Of a DNA stretch of 64,000 nt, positions 46,990-58,179 are shown piece by piece. The stretch comes from Erodium maritimum (taxonomy: Eukaryota > Streptophyta > Magnoliopsida > Geraniales > Geraniaceae). The translations under genes were made by a program, and so were the position numbers. A model generated the notes under the pieces. It was not told the DNA's origin, searched no databases, and was given only the letters and a program-made list of their open reading frames with translations. The stretch lies in the NCBI GenBank assembly GCA_963921825.1, contig OY997591.1, positions 57,266,531-57,330,530 on the forward strand. The letters are read 5' to 3'. Positions within the stretch are counted from its first letter, which is position 1; each line of letters begins with the position of its first letter.

Positions 46990-48197
46990 ATAACAAGAAC
47001 GTTGTTATATGATCTATTCTAGAGAGAGGAGATCTCTCTTCTCTCTAGAAATCAAACCCTAAAGTCGCCTTCGTCCTCTCTTCTCTTGTGGCCGCCGGTG
47101 GCTACCATGGCCTTGGACATAGAAGTCACCGGTTGCGGTTCTCCCTTTTGTTCTCAACACCATTCCCTTTTTCTTTCCTTCACCTTCTTCCCTTTTCATT
47201 CTTCCCCCTCGTCGGTGCCGGGTATTCTTTGTCGGTGGAATCACCAGATCTACAGGTGGGAGACCTTTCCTCACCGTTGTCGGTGGAGTGGGTCGTAGAT
47301 CTGGGGTTTCATCAATGATTTCTTCTCCTTTCCTCCTTTTTCTCCTTCACCTCTCTTCCTTACCTTGTCTCTCCGTCGGTTCCTCGGTGGCTTTGGCTCC
47401 CGGGCCTCGTCGAGTGGTTTCTGGCGAGGGGTTTGGGTCTTTGTGACCTCGTTTCGCAGGATTGTGGTTGAAGTTTCGTGGTGGCTGTTTTCTGGGTTCA
47501 GTTCGGTCTTCTACAAGGTTGTGGTATTCGCATGACCCTGCTCCACCGCTTCTGTTGAAGTTCGTCACATCACTTGCGGGCGTCGATTGGTGCTGGCCAT
47601 TGGCGGGATTTGGGCTTTCAGATCTGAGAAGTGGATTCAGGTGCTCCTCTACTCCGACTAAGAAGGACGGTTTGAATCTTACCTTTCTTGCGCTACTTTT
47701 GTGGGTCTGTTTATTTTGATCTATGCTTGGTTAGATCTCTTCTCTATTCGGTATCGGCTTGATACCAGTCCGCCGCCCATTTGGGTGTATCTTTTTAGTG
47801 TAGGCTAGAGGATACGTAACCTTCGGTTACGGTGGGCCGAATGTAGTAGAGACCTCTCAGGTAGAGATTAGGCCTACTTGTAGTCGCTGGTCTGGTTCTG
47901 TGATACTCGGGTGCTTCGGTTTTTTTTTCTCTCTATTTTTTGTCTTTTGGTGTTGTTTTCTGGTTTTGTCTTGTGTTTGTACTTCTGTTGCATAGTCTAA
48001 TTATTAGATATGTTTGTTGTTTCCCCTTGTTGGGAAGGTTTAGAGACAGCGTTCTCTTAGTTATGTTACTTACTCTGTAATTTGAGTTAGGGCATTCTTA
48101 AGGTTGCCTCTGTTAGTAAGTAATTGTTGTTGAGGGGTATCCCTTTGCCTTGTTTCTTATCATGGAAGCAAGATCTATATTTGCTGATAAAAAAAAT
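46990..48197 (+). mobile_element. Non-coding LINE-tailed retroposon (limits approximate)
   Basis: The sequence separates the two halves of a LINE RNase H domain. It ends TATTTGCTGATAAAAAAAA, similar to the tails of LINE I and H. The interior is CT- and GT-rich without a supported ORF. The left border and target duplication were not found. Confidence 0.45.
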
Positions 48198-48219
48198 GAA
48201 AACAAAACTAAAGGAACTA

Positions 48220-48620
48220 ACAGCCCCCCCCCCCAAGGTGAAAACTCTAAAGTTTGGATCTCAGCCACGATTGAAGCCCATGCCTTGGTCTCAGCTATGG
48301 TCTTATTCCATAAGCGGGACTGAACAAAGGTCGTCATTTAAAGCGATGCTCAAGTAGTCAACCATCTCATCAATCAGTCACTGCCACATCTCTCGCCATT
48401 AGGGGAAATTGTTCAGGACGTCCAAGCCGTTCTCCATTTAATCAAGAGTCTCGAACTCGTCTTTGTAACGAAGTCAACGAACAAGACAACTCACTGGCTT
48501 GTGAAGAACACCCGTTCTATGCATATCCTCTTGTGGTTCAAGGACCTTTTATTGGCTACAGTGCACTATGCTATTAAATCCGATGCTATAAAATATTCGA
48601 TTATATTAATAAAAAAAATG
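48220..48620 (+). pseudogene. LINE RNase H domain, second half, and 3' tail
   Basis: IEAHALVSAMVLFHKRD, SDAQVVNHLINQ, EIVQDVQAVLHLIKS and TNKTTHWLVKNTRS follow the RVT_3 pattern (E, then SDA, then N..AHxL), with Trp-Leu at the usual Ala-His-x-Leu position. Two in-frame stops are present. The sequence ends in an A run at about 48611-48618. Confidence 0.6.
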
Positions 48621-49040
48621 GTTTCCATCTTGTGAACTATAATTTGTGTTTTATTTGGTACAGTAATAAATTTGTAGTATCAATTTTGTATTACTTTTAT
48701 ATGACTCGAATATTAAGGATCCAAACCATTAATTAATGCCCTAAGATTTAGTTGGGATCTTAATATTTGTTGAATGACGTAGGCATTGAATGAATAATCT
48801 TTACCTAAAGGAGTAGCCATAAATAGACATCGAATGCAGAATTAGATATGGATATAAATGAAAGTAATTCATTTCGGTAACCCGACCCAAATGCTAATTA
48901 GCATCATATGTCTACCCCTCATTATATATTGTTTATTATTATGAAGCTTTTTTTTATATATTTAAATGTTGTCCCAATTACTTAATTAATAGTATAGCTA
49001 GTTGAGTTTGTTTAATTCAATCGGACAAAAAAGTTTGTTC
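48621..49040. other. AT-rich DNA, nothing recognised
   Basis: No ORF or repeat was supported. Confidence 0.4.
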
Positions 49041-49044
49041 CGAT

Positions 49045-49905
49045 TGCATCTACATGTGTTGTATGTAGACGGGAGGAGGAAACGGTCTCGTGTTTATTCA
49101 TCTTCTGTGGATTTGTAAAAATATGTTGGGGGAGTGGGAGGGATCCCTACCCTCATATTGGGTCAAACTTTTGAGGAATGGTGGCAGGTTATCATTACGG
49201 GGGCTCTAAAGGGTAGAGATGCGGAGATTATTAGCACTTTACGGGAAATATAGAAGGCCAAAAACACGTGGGTTTGGAATGGAGACACCCCGTCAGCCAT
49301 CAAGGTCAATGCGGATGCTAGGGCTCACCTTCTAGCTTGGACCGAAGCTAACACGACTCTTGTGACCCCAACACAGCCTCGGCCGGTCTGGCCATCACGT
49401 TTCACTCTACTCCCCACTAGGTACCTGGGTTATCAACGTCGATGGGGTTGTTTTCCAGGATTCAGATCAATTAGCTTGAGGCCTCATTGCTCGAGGAGGG
49501 GATGGGCGCGTGGGCCTCGCGGTAAATGAGATCATCTTGGGTAGTGGATCACCGATTATGATCGAGGCTTACGCCATCACGACATCACTTCGAAACGCAG
49601 TCTCACTGGGAATGAGTCCTATTATTATACGTTCGGATGCTCAAGTTCTACTCAATATGATTCACTCAGGGGATCCGCCAGCATCCCCGGTTGGTACCAT
49701 TATTAGAGACATCCGCCTCATGCTGACTGAAAACGAGAGAATCTCTCTTCAATTTGTAAAAAGGACCGTGTATAAGGTAGCTCACTAGTTAGCCAGGGAA
49801 GCTCGTTCCATGTCTGTCCTTCAGTAGTCATGAAGTCTTCCGAATGCACTTCAGTGTATCGTTTCAAATGAAGTCTAATAAAATTCCACAACTTTTAGTC
49901 AAAAA
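49045..49905 (+). pseudogene. LINE fragment: zf-RVT end and RNase H domain
   Basis: CVVCRREEETVSCLFIFCGF (about 49057-49120) is the end of a zf-RVT domain. After frame changes NVDGVVFQD (about 49438) starts an RNase H-like domain. Frame 49510-49788 then reads GLAVNEIILG, IEAYAITTSLRNAVSLG, IIIRSDAQVLLNMIHSG, FVKRTVYKVAH, with the catalytic D, E, D pattern preserved. TAG follows, and downstream LAREARSM fits the family. A tail AATAAAATTCCACAAC...AAAAAAT ends near 49907. It is a second, separate LINE copy. Confidence 0.75.
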
Positions 49906-49907
49906 AT

Positions 49908-50893
49908 ATTTCTCAACCCATGATTCCGAAGTAGTATTATCTCCTTTAAATTTCAAACAACCATATCTCATACGAAACCCTATATGACCAAATTGATATG
50001 TCAGGAAGTAATTCTGTTTTGCAATCTCATAGTAAGAAATTAGTATTATGGTGTATTCCTTAGTATTATTGTCTTTCACAACTTCACTTTATCAAATCCT
50101 AATTATTGATATAGTAAAATTTCAAATATGTAAGTCCGGGCTATCTCTTTTAGCGTAAATATGTCGTGTCGTTTTTCTCTTTTAAAAATGTACCTACTTG
50201 ATACTTTATGGGTTAATTCCATCTCACTACCCTGAAGTTTCAGATTCCATTTCTACTGTCCTATAATTTTTTTCACCTCGCTATCTTAAAATTTCATTTG
50301 TATCACTTTAGTACCTAACGTTAACTTTTCATCCATTTTTCGATGGAAAATGATCATGTGCGAAGCACATGACCCTCGATTTTTCATAAAATAGCTAAAC
50401 TACCATTTACCCATTAAAACACTAAACTACCTTTCTCTCATCTACCTCTCTCACCTATCTCTCTCATCTCAACCCCTCTCTCTCATTTGTCTCTTGTCCC
50501 AACCCCTCTCTCTCATCCATCACCAAGAACAAATGGTGATGTAGGGGAGGAGCTTGACGACGGAGGAGCTCAACGCCGACAGATGATTTCGATGGAAAGG
50601 GATTTCTAGCAGAGGAACTAGAGCATAACAGATCCGGGCCCGATTTCGATTTTCTTCTTCTTCGGAGTTAACATCTTGGTTGGGATTGTTTCCCTTCCGT
50701 TGCTGAGATCTGCGTGTTTTTGAGCTTGTTGGTGATGGGGATTCTGCTTCCGTGCAATCGCATGTCACGGTCGTCAGCGGATTCCGACGAGCCTTGATGG
50801 TAGCTTCGGCTTTTGTTCCCGTTTTGGGCTGTGTTGATTGTCTTTTGGTAAGAGAATGTTTTTAGGCGAGGGCTCTTGCTCCCATCATTGTTC
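49908..50893. other. No gene recognised; possible MITE end
   Basis: GGGTTAATTCCATCTCACTACC at about 50211 resembles the end of a Mutator-type MITE, but a matching inverted end was not found. CATGTGC-GAA-GCACATG at 50355-50371 is a short hairpin. The part 50520-50893 has exon-like base composition but no supported product. Confidence 0.3.
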
Positions 50894-51649
50894 GACGATG
50901 TCACGCCCCAAATCCGGTTTTAACCCGGACTCGAGACATGAACTAAATATAGTAATAATAAATGCAATTTTAAAACACAGGAAACTCCAAAATAATAGTT
51001 CAACCAATAATTCCGACAATACGAGCCAAATGCTCGAAATCCAAGTAATAAGAAGTTTAATACGAAAGGAAAGTACGTCTCTAGACCATCCAACTAGGAC
51101 TCTCACTAAGCTCCCAAGCTCGGAGATGTCCTCTAAATCAAATCGCGATCAAAACCTGTAGAACGGTAGAGAAGGGGGTGAGCTTTCGCTCAGTAGGAAA
51201 AATTAGTAAAGGGAGTGAGCAATTTCTCACCACCACGGATACCCGTCCGATTATGGCATACTAGTAAGGAAATAACAAAGACCATTTAAACAAATAATCC
51301 AAAGACAACGCTTGACCCCACTCGGGAGCAATCCGCGAATCAGACTTGATACCGAACCTACTCTCGGACACCTTTCCTCAACTATGCACTTAACAACTGT
51401 CACCCAAGCAATTCTCACTAGATTACGACCAAGTTTATCTCACAACTAACCACGCGTACGAACTCGCACAACAATAAAATGAACTCGGATATAAATGTAT
51501 TCAAAATCACAGAGGATCACATAACAGGCATAAGTAACCACATCAAACCAAAACAGATCAACACATAGAGTAATATCATTAGCAACCACTTTACACACTA
51601 AGTGTCCCAGAGCAATGCGCCGGATTCCATAGCCCGAATCAACCATATT

Positions 51650-52070
51650 GTACCGAACTCGACATCGGCTTAGATATCTTCACGGAACACACATCATCGG
51701 GGTGCAACTCATAACATACCGAACCAGAATCCTCTATCGGTCGGATATCTTCCCGTAGCACGGGGTACAAATCACATCACACATACCATACCAGAAACTC
51801 AGCATCGGCCTAGGTACCCTATACCGGAACCCTCTACAGTATAGACATTACTCTAGAACACCTAGCCTCGGCCTAGATATCCTGTACCGGAATCCTCTAC
51901 GGTACGGATATCGTACCGGAACCCATCCTCGGCCCAGATATCCTATACCGGAATCCTCTATGGCATAGATATTGTACCGGAACACCATCCTCGGCTTAGA
52001 TATCCTATGACGGAATCCTCTACGGTATAGATATTGTACCGGAACACCATCCTCGGCCTAATAAATCACC
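51650..52070 (-). repeat. Tandem array in LTR F
   Basis: Units of about 65-70 bp with CTCGGCCTAGATATCCTATACC and GGAATCCTCTACGGTATAGA-like halves. Confidence 0.75.
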
Positions 52071-53667
52071 CGATCATATCACAAGGCAATAGTTCACGTC
52101 ATACCAACATATCATACCAGACATATCATACCAACATAACATACTGAACATATCTTACCAAACACACAACATCGGTCTATCAATCACCCGATCATATCAC
52201 AAGACAATAACTAACATTCACCACGTTCTCATAGCTTATCATGGTCCTTAATTAACAACGGAACATACCACATATCAAACATTACCAGCTACTAATCACA
52301 AACAAGCTCAATCATCACACAATCCTACGGGCACGACATGGCCCACATGCAATTCTACAGCACATCAAGTCCCACACCTATGGGCACGACATGGCCCGTA
52401 AGTGGTTCCATATTTTGAAAGACTATGCTAGTTAATCACATCCTATATGTGTAAGAACCGCTCCTGGTCGATCCCGGTCGAACCGGAGGTTTTCGGCGAA
52501 AGTTGACTTTTTACCGAAAAAGTCAATCGATGACTCTGGGAGTCATTCGGGACCTTTCCGGGACCCAAAAAGCTTAGTCGTCGTTACGGTTAGCTTAGTT
52601 GGGTTGTTTCCATTCGGAAAAGGGTATTCGCGGAAAAAGTCAAATTTGGTCAAACGGGGGCTCGAATCGGATTATTTTATCGAATAAAATAAGTGGGCTG
52701 AGATTATTTTAATTTGAAATGACATCATGTGGACACTTGGCATTATTTAATTAAAAGGGAGAAAAGAGGTGGGAAAAGACCCTTGTGCCCTTGCTTTTTT
52801 CCCCAAAAAGGTGAAACAAGACAAAAGGGGCTTTTTGGTTTTTCCACTTTAGGTTAAAGAGCACATGAAACACAATTTTCAGCTCATTCTCACCTTGTTA
52901 GCCGAACCTATATAGAGAGAAAGAGATTAGAGACCTCCATTGTTTCTCAAGGAAGAAGAAGAAGAAAGCTCATCCAAGCTCCATTTCTCCATCGAAACTC
53001 CATTTTTCTTCCATATTCCTTCTCCTCTCTTCATTCCCTACGGTAGGAACTCTTTTATTTTCGTTTTTTAGCAACTAAAATCCGTGGGTCTTGGATGAAT
53101 CGTCTTATTTTGGAGTGGGTGTGGTTGGAAACAAGAAAACAAGGTTGGATTTGTAAGGAGATGTAAAGAAAACGTTGGAATTGAAGATTGGAGTTGAAAC
53201 CCTAACTTGGAGATTTGTGGAAAATATAAAATTGGGACTAATATTAAGGGGCTTTTGATACCTAAAACACATTTGGACAAACTTGGAGAAAAACGAAAAA
53301 ATTTCGGCGACCGGAGGCTCGCTGGAGCGCCGGCCGACCGTCGGAGGTCCGGCCACGGGTGCCAGAAAATGGGAACTCGGGTTGGCACCTCGGGACCCGT
53401 GCCTTGGGGCTGTGCACCGGGAACCGTGCACTCGGGGTTCGGGTGTTCTAAGCCCGGTTGTTTGTGAATTTCGTGCTTAACACCGTTTAATTTGTAAAAG
53501 GAGAATTGTTGGTTCAATTTTGGTTTTCGTCACTTTAAATCAACGTTGGACTCGTTATTAATTTATCGTGTTCCTTTTTAATTTAGAGTCCAGCTTCGTC
53601 CACGGAAGAGGAGGAAGCTAGCCAGGACGTCAGCAACTAGGAGTAATTAAGCGTTGGAGAATTCAAG

Positions 53668-55021
53668 GTAGGGAAGAGTAGTAAACTCCACCTTTAAATT
53701 AAGTAATGTTAATAGTATGCCTATAGGATAATAATAACCGGAAAGGTCCTAGTTTTCATATAGGATGTGATTCACTAGAATAATCGCTTTTCAATTATAA
53801 TAATAACCGGACGAGTCTTAGTATGCATATAGGATGTGATTCACTAGTTTAATCGCTTTCAATTCTTAGGAAATTGCCGTGCTGGTAGAATGGCCATGAC
53901 GAGCCTTAGGATTGATTGTGATTGTGTTCAATTGTCTCAAATGTCGATGCATGTTTCATTCTTTGGATAATACAAGAGTCATACTAAACTGATGAATTGT
54001 GATGATTGTAATATGAATAGTTGATCCGAGTTATGATTGATTGAGTGGATGTTTGAATGCGATTATGTGATTGTGCCTTGTGGTATGATCGGGTGAGTGA
54101 TAGACGGATGGAACATGGTTAGTAAGTCATGTCGGTAAGCTTGGTTGATAATATGAGTTCTATGTGGCGTGTTGTGGCAAGATTGTTGGGCTTGGTAAGC
54201 CGTGGTTGAAATATGACATTATGTTGCGTGTTTTTTTTCCCTTGATGTGTGTTCCAAGAGGAGTTGTGTTCCGGTATGGTACCTACACCGAGGGGAATGT
54301 CGATGTAGGGTAGTACCTAGGCCGGCGGGTTGTGTTTTGGCACGAGGTGTCGTATTTGTACCCCGATGTGAATTCCGGGAAGACCGATGAGCATTCCGGT
54401 ATATGTTTACCCCGACGTGAATTTCGGGAAGACCGATGAGCATTCCGGTTTAGTGTTTACCCCGATGTGTGTTCCGAGAAGACCGATGAGCATTCCGGTA
54501 CTTGTATTATTTGTCTCACTCCGATGCTACATGTTCCGGAGAGACTTGTTTCACCCCGATAATATGTGTTCCTTTGGGGATGTTTCTGGGAGGATATCTT
54601 GTTTCACCCCGATGATCTGTGTTCCTTTGGAGACATTTCCGGGAGCCCCGACGATATGTGTTCCTTGTGGGAATATTTCCGGGAGCCCCGATGATATGTG
54701 TCCCATCGCGACAGAGGGGCATTCCGGTACGATGTGTTGGTTGCGTGTGAATCGAGGTCTAGTTGTTTAAATTATCTGTATTTCAGTACCCGAGTGTCTC
54801 CTTAGTTGGTTTTATTGATGAATATATCATTTTCCCCCGTTAATCTCCTTTGAGTTACTCTTTTATTAAGCATTACAATTCTTGTTGATCTCTGATTATG
54901 GTGTCTTGTGGATAATCGTACTAATCGGTAACTTTTGTTTTAAAAGCGGGGGTTCTCTTTACTTACCCACTTTTTCCTACTGAGCGTAAGCTCACCCCCT
55001 TCTTTTTTATTGTTTGTACAG
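53668..55021 (+). other. Intron-like module in LTR E
   Basis: Donor-like CAAG|GTAGGGAAGAG at 53668, hairpin TGAGC-GTAA-GCTCA at 54981-54994, acceptor-like TTATTGTTTGTACAG|G ending at 55021. Confidence 0.5.
54290..54735 (+). repeat. Tandem array in LTR E
   Basis: Units of about 50 bp with GAAGACCGATGAGCATTCCGG, then units with CACCCCGATGATATGTGTTCC. Different sequence from the arrays of A, B, C, D and F at the equivalent place. Confidence 0.8.
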
Positions 55022-55559
55022 GTTTTCTTGATGAGTAGACCTAGAGATGGTCCCAGGGCTCGGGAGCTCCTTGAGGTTTCGGGAGATTTTATGTTTCAGA
55101 GACGTACTGCCCTTTGTATCAAACTATATTTTCTGTTATTCTGTTAGAACGAGCGGTTGACTCTTAACTTTGATTTTGAATTAAGTTTTTCGCGGAGATT
55201 GCATTATTAAATTTCTTTTTATTTATTATTTAATTATTATTCATAGTTCACGTCTCGAGTCCGGTCAAAATCGGATTTGGGGCGTGACAATATGTGATTC
55301 TACAATTATTCCGGTTGTTCATATCCTATATGCATTCTAGTAACTTTCCGTAATTAAACCGGTATTCGCTACTTTTCCCTACATCAGCCGTTATCCAACG
55401 CGAACAACCACGAGTCGCCTAGTAGCCTCCTCCGCTGTGATCGGGAACAACGTCTAAGATCACAAATTAATACGAGAATTAACAATAATTCAAGGGTGGT
55501 TTAAAGAGTAAACACCCAAATTACCCCCAACAAGAAAGAACAGACCGTAAAGTAAACTG

Positions 55560-55905
55560 GGCCGGAACAAGGCCCGTTCCGGGCCCCTCAGAGGGCCGGT
55601 CAGAGGCCCTCTCCATGCCCCTCAAAGGGCCGGTCAGAGGCACTCTCCGTGCCCCTCAGAGGGCCGGTCAGAGGCACTCTCCGTGCCCCTCAGAGGGCCG
55701 GTCAGAGGCACTCTCCGTGCCCCTCAGAGGGCCGGTCAGAGGCCCTCTCCGTGCCCCTCAGAGGGCCGGTCAGAGGCCCTCTCCGTGCCCCTCAGAGGGC
55801 CGGTCAGAGGCCCTCTCCGTGCCCCTCAGAGGGCCGGTCAGAGGCCCTCTCCGTGCCCCTCAGAGGGTCGGTCAGAGGCCCTCTCCGTGTCCCTAAGAGG
55901 GCCTC
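55560..55905 (-). repeat. 34-bp GC-rich array in LTR F
   Basis: About ten near-perfect units of 34 bp: GAGGGCCGGTCAGAGGCCCT followed by CTCCGTGCCCCTCA. Each unit contains AGAGGCC...GGCCCTCT-type inverted pairs. Because 34 is not a multiple of 3, all three frames read the same peptide cycle, which explains the spurious ORFs. Confidence 0.92.
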
Positions 55906-56547
55906 CTTGTTCTTCTTCCCTCAATTTCGTCCCCACGAATCCAAACCTCCAAAACTCCATTGTTAACCTCCAAAACCTCCAAATTCAGTCCCCAAACCCC
56001 CAAAACTTCAAACCCAAAGTTGGGTTTCATCCAATTAACAAAAATCCAATTAGTTTCCTTCACAAACTTCCACTTTTCCACCATAAATCATTCATTTAAT
56101 CAAGGAAAAGCTTAAATCCAATTAGTTCATGCATTTTCTACCAAACCCACAACTAGGAATTCATCAAAAGAGGGTTTTATTGAGTGCTCACCTTAGAAAT
56201 GAGGAGGGGATGGGAAATATGAAGGTTTGGAGAAGATTTGTGGTGGAAATCAAGCAAAAAGCTCCCCTTTTCTTCCTTTTCTTCTTCTTCAAGCAATGGA
56301 GCTCCACTCTCTCTCTCTCTAGGGAATTTCGGTCAAGACACAAATATGGGCTGAAATTGCTTCACATGTGGCCTTTAACCTAATTTAGAATTGTCCATTT
56401 TGCCCCTTAGCCTCTTGTCCTTTAATGCCCAAAAAAATGGGGGTCAATTAGGTCTTTCCCTACCCCTTTCTTCTCCTCCAAGACTCATGGACATGTGTTC
56501 ATGTGGGGTCCACCTCTACCCATAGTTAATTCAACCCATTTAAATTA

Positions 56548-56979
56548 GGGAAAACTACCGATATCTACCCAAAATCATGCCCATTTAACTGATGTTTACC
56601 CTGAAGTTTAAAGTTAACTGATGCATACCCTTGAGTTTCGAAATGTAACTCAAAACCCCCCGTCAGCTAAAATGACGAAAATACCCTCAACTACACTTCA
56701 ATAATTATATTAATTTTTTTATAAAAAATTTACTTTTGTTATATATATATATATATATTTACTTATTAAATGACTTCATTTTTATTTAAAAATCACTTCA
56801 TTTATATTGTAAAAAAATTATTTAAAAAAATCACTGAGGGTATTTTCATCATTTTAGCTGACAAAAGGGGGTTTTTAGTTACAAGTCGTAACTTCAGGGT
56901 ATGCATTAGTTAACTTTAAACTTCAGGGTAAACATCAGTTAAATGGGCATGGTTTTGGGTAGGTATTGGTAGTTTTCAC
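56548..56979. mobile_element. 432-bp foldback MITE, Mutator-type
   Basis: Perfect 9-bp duplication TTTAAATTA (56539-56547 and 56980-56988). Terminal inverted repeats of about 140 bp start GGGAAAACTACC and end GGTAGTTTTCAC. The centre is AT-rich with a TA run. The 9-bp duplication fits the Mutator superfamily. Confidence 0.88.
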
Positions 56980-57221
56980 TTTAAATTAATTCGATAAAAG
57001 CCTTATTTCGACCCCGTTTGACCCGGATTTGACTTTTTTGCAAAAGTACTCATTTGAAAGGAAACGACCCAACTAAGCTAACCGTAACGACGACTAAGCT
57101 TTTTGGGTCCCATAAAGGTCCCGAATGACCCCCGGAGTCATCGGTTTACTTTTCTGGCGGAAAGTCAACTTTTCCCAAATTTCACCGGTTCGACCGGTGT
57201 CGACCGGGGGCGGTTCTTACA

Positions 57222-58179
57222 GACGGAGATGTGTTTGTTCAGCTAATCTATACAAAAAGAGGAGACTCAGTGTTGAGGAGGTCATAGAGCTTTCGTTTTT
57301 CTGGGTAGATGGTTTTGTTCTATGTGGAGTTGTTGTGAGCTTTGTGGCTTTGGTGGTTTGGAAGTGACTATTAGAATGTATTGATGGTTTCTTAAGAGTC
57401 AAGATTGTATCTTCACTCCTTTGTCTTCAATCGGAAAAACCTTGGCATCAATGACATGGATGTACTTGAAAGAATGACTGTGAAACTTGGTGTGACCAAG
57501 GTGAGTGAGCTTCTGAAGTTGACCTTCTTCACCACAACACCTTTGAAAGATCTTGTTAGGTTCTTTGTGTTGTTCTAGGTCTTTGATCCTCTCGTTTTAC
57601 TCCTCTGTTTTCTCCGATTAAGGAGAAGGTTTTCGATTGGTTTGGTCGGTTGTTTTGGTTGATGAGTTCAGCCGTTGGAGTAGGAGTAGGTTTTGGGCGC
57701 TTGAGTTCTGAGTGCGTTCTGGTGTATGCCTGGTCAGTGTGTTTTGGTCGATGTTTTGTGGCATTTCCGTGAAACCGGTGATCCGTGACTATAGTGATGG
57801 TGCCGTGGCGGAGTGGGAGACTCATTAATCAAGACTGCTATCCTTTCTATACCCTTAGTCAGTGGAGGTCTCGATGGTTCAGTTGAAAGAATCGGGACCA
57901 ACAACTTGGTAGTTATCATTTTTAAAGGGACTTTTCGGTTGTACAAGACAATTGTATTGCTTTTAGGATAGACTCGAGCTTTAGAGCAATTTCTGAGGTC
58001 TCTTGGTGCGCAAATAAGGGTTAATTTTCGAGCGTGCATGGAGGGCGTTCGGGAGCCCTCGTGGTGTTTTAGGCCTTGTTGAAGGCCCGTTTTGTTTTTG
58101 TTTTGTGGAGCCTTGTTGCTCGGGTGGTTTTCGGTTTTGGGTCGTGTTACGTTGCTTTTGTGAAGGTCTTTAGATAATC
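57222..58179. other. Unrecognised DNA between LTR F and element G
   Basis: It should have been contiguous with the sequence left of 50899 before F inserted. Several overlapping ORFs up to 155 aa exist on the minus strand, but none resembles a known protein and base use is not coding-like. Possibly an old LINE untranslated region. Confidence 0.3.

Larger units (their letters stand above)
52450..55289 (+). mobile_element. Gypsy-type solo LTR E
   Basis: 2840 bp, TGTAAGAACCGC to GGGGCGTGACA, with perfect 5-bp duplication ATATG (52445-52449 and 55290-55294). It sits in opposite orientation inside LTR F. A TATA-like CTATATAGA is at 52908-52916. No coding part. Confidence 0.92.
51156..55383 (-). 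other. Intron-like module of LTR F (interrupted by E)
   Basis: Minus-strand donor-like TGAT|GTAGGGAAAAG at 55383 (the only copy without AG before GT), hairpin TGAGC-GAAA-GCTCA at 51179-51192, acceptor-like CCGTTCTACAG|G ending at 51156. Confidence 0.45.
50899..57221 (-). mobile_element. Gypsy-type solo LTR F, holding LTR E and a MITE
   Basis: Plus-strand ends TGTCACGCCCC (50899) and GGCGGTTCTTACA (57221), flanked by GACGA and GACGG (one mismatch). Without E and the MITE it is about 3.04 kb. No coding part of its own. Confidence 0.87.

Noticed and set aside
50520..50898. Possible host exon left of LTR F
   Set aside because: Base composition is exon-like but no frame extends consistently into the sequence right of F (57222 on) and no domain was recognised.
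55560..55905. CRISPR-like array of regular 34-bp repeats
   Set aside because: The units are contiguous with no unique spacers, there are no cas genes, and the setting is plant retrotransposon LTR; it is a minisatellite.
55615..56099. Three ORFs of 93-138 aa in all forward frames
   Set aside because: Artefact of the 34-bp array in solo LTR F; 34 is not a multiple of 3, so each frame repeats the same peptide.
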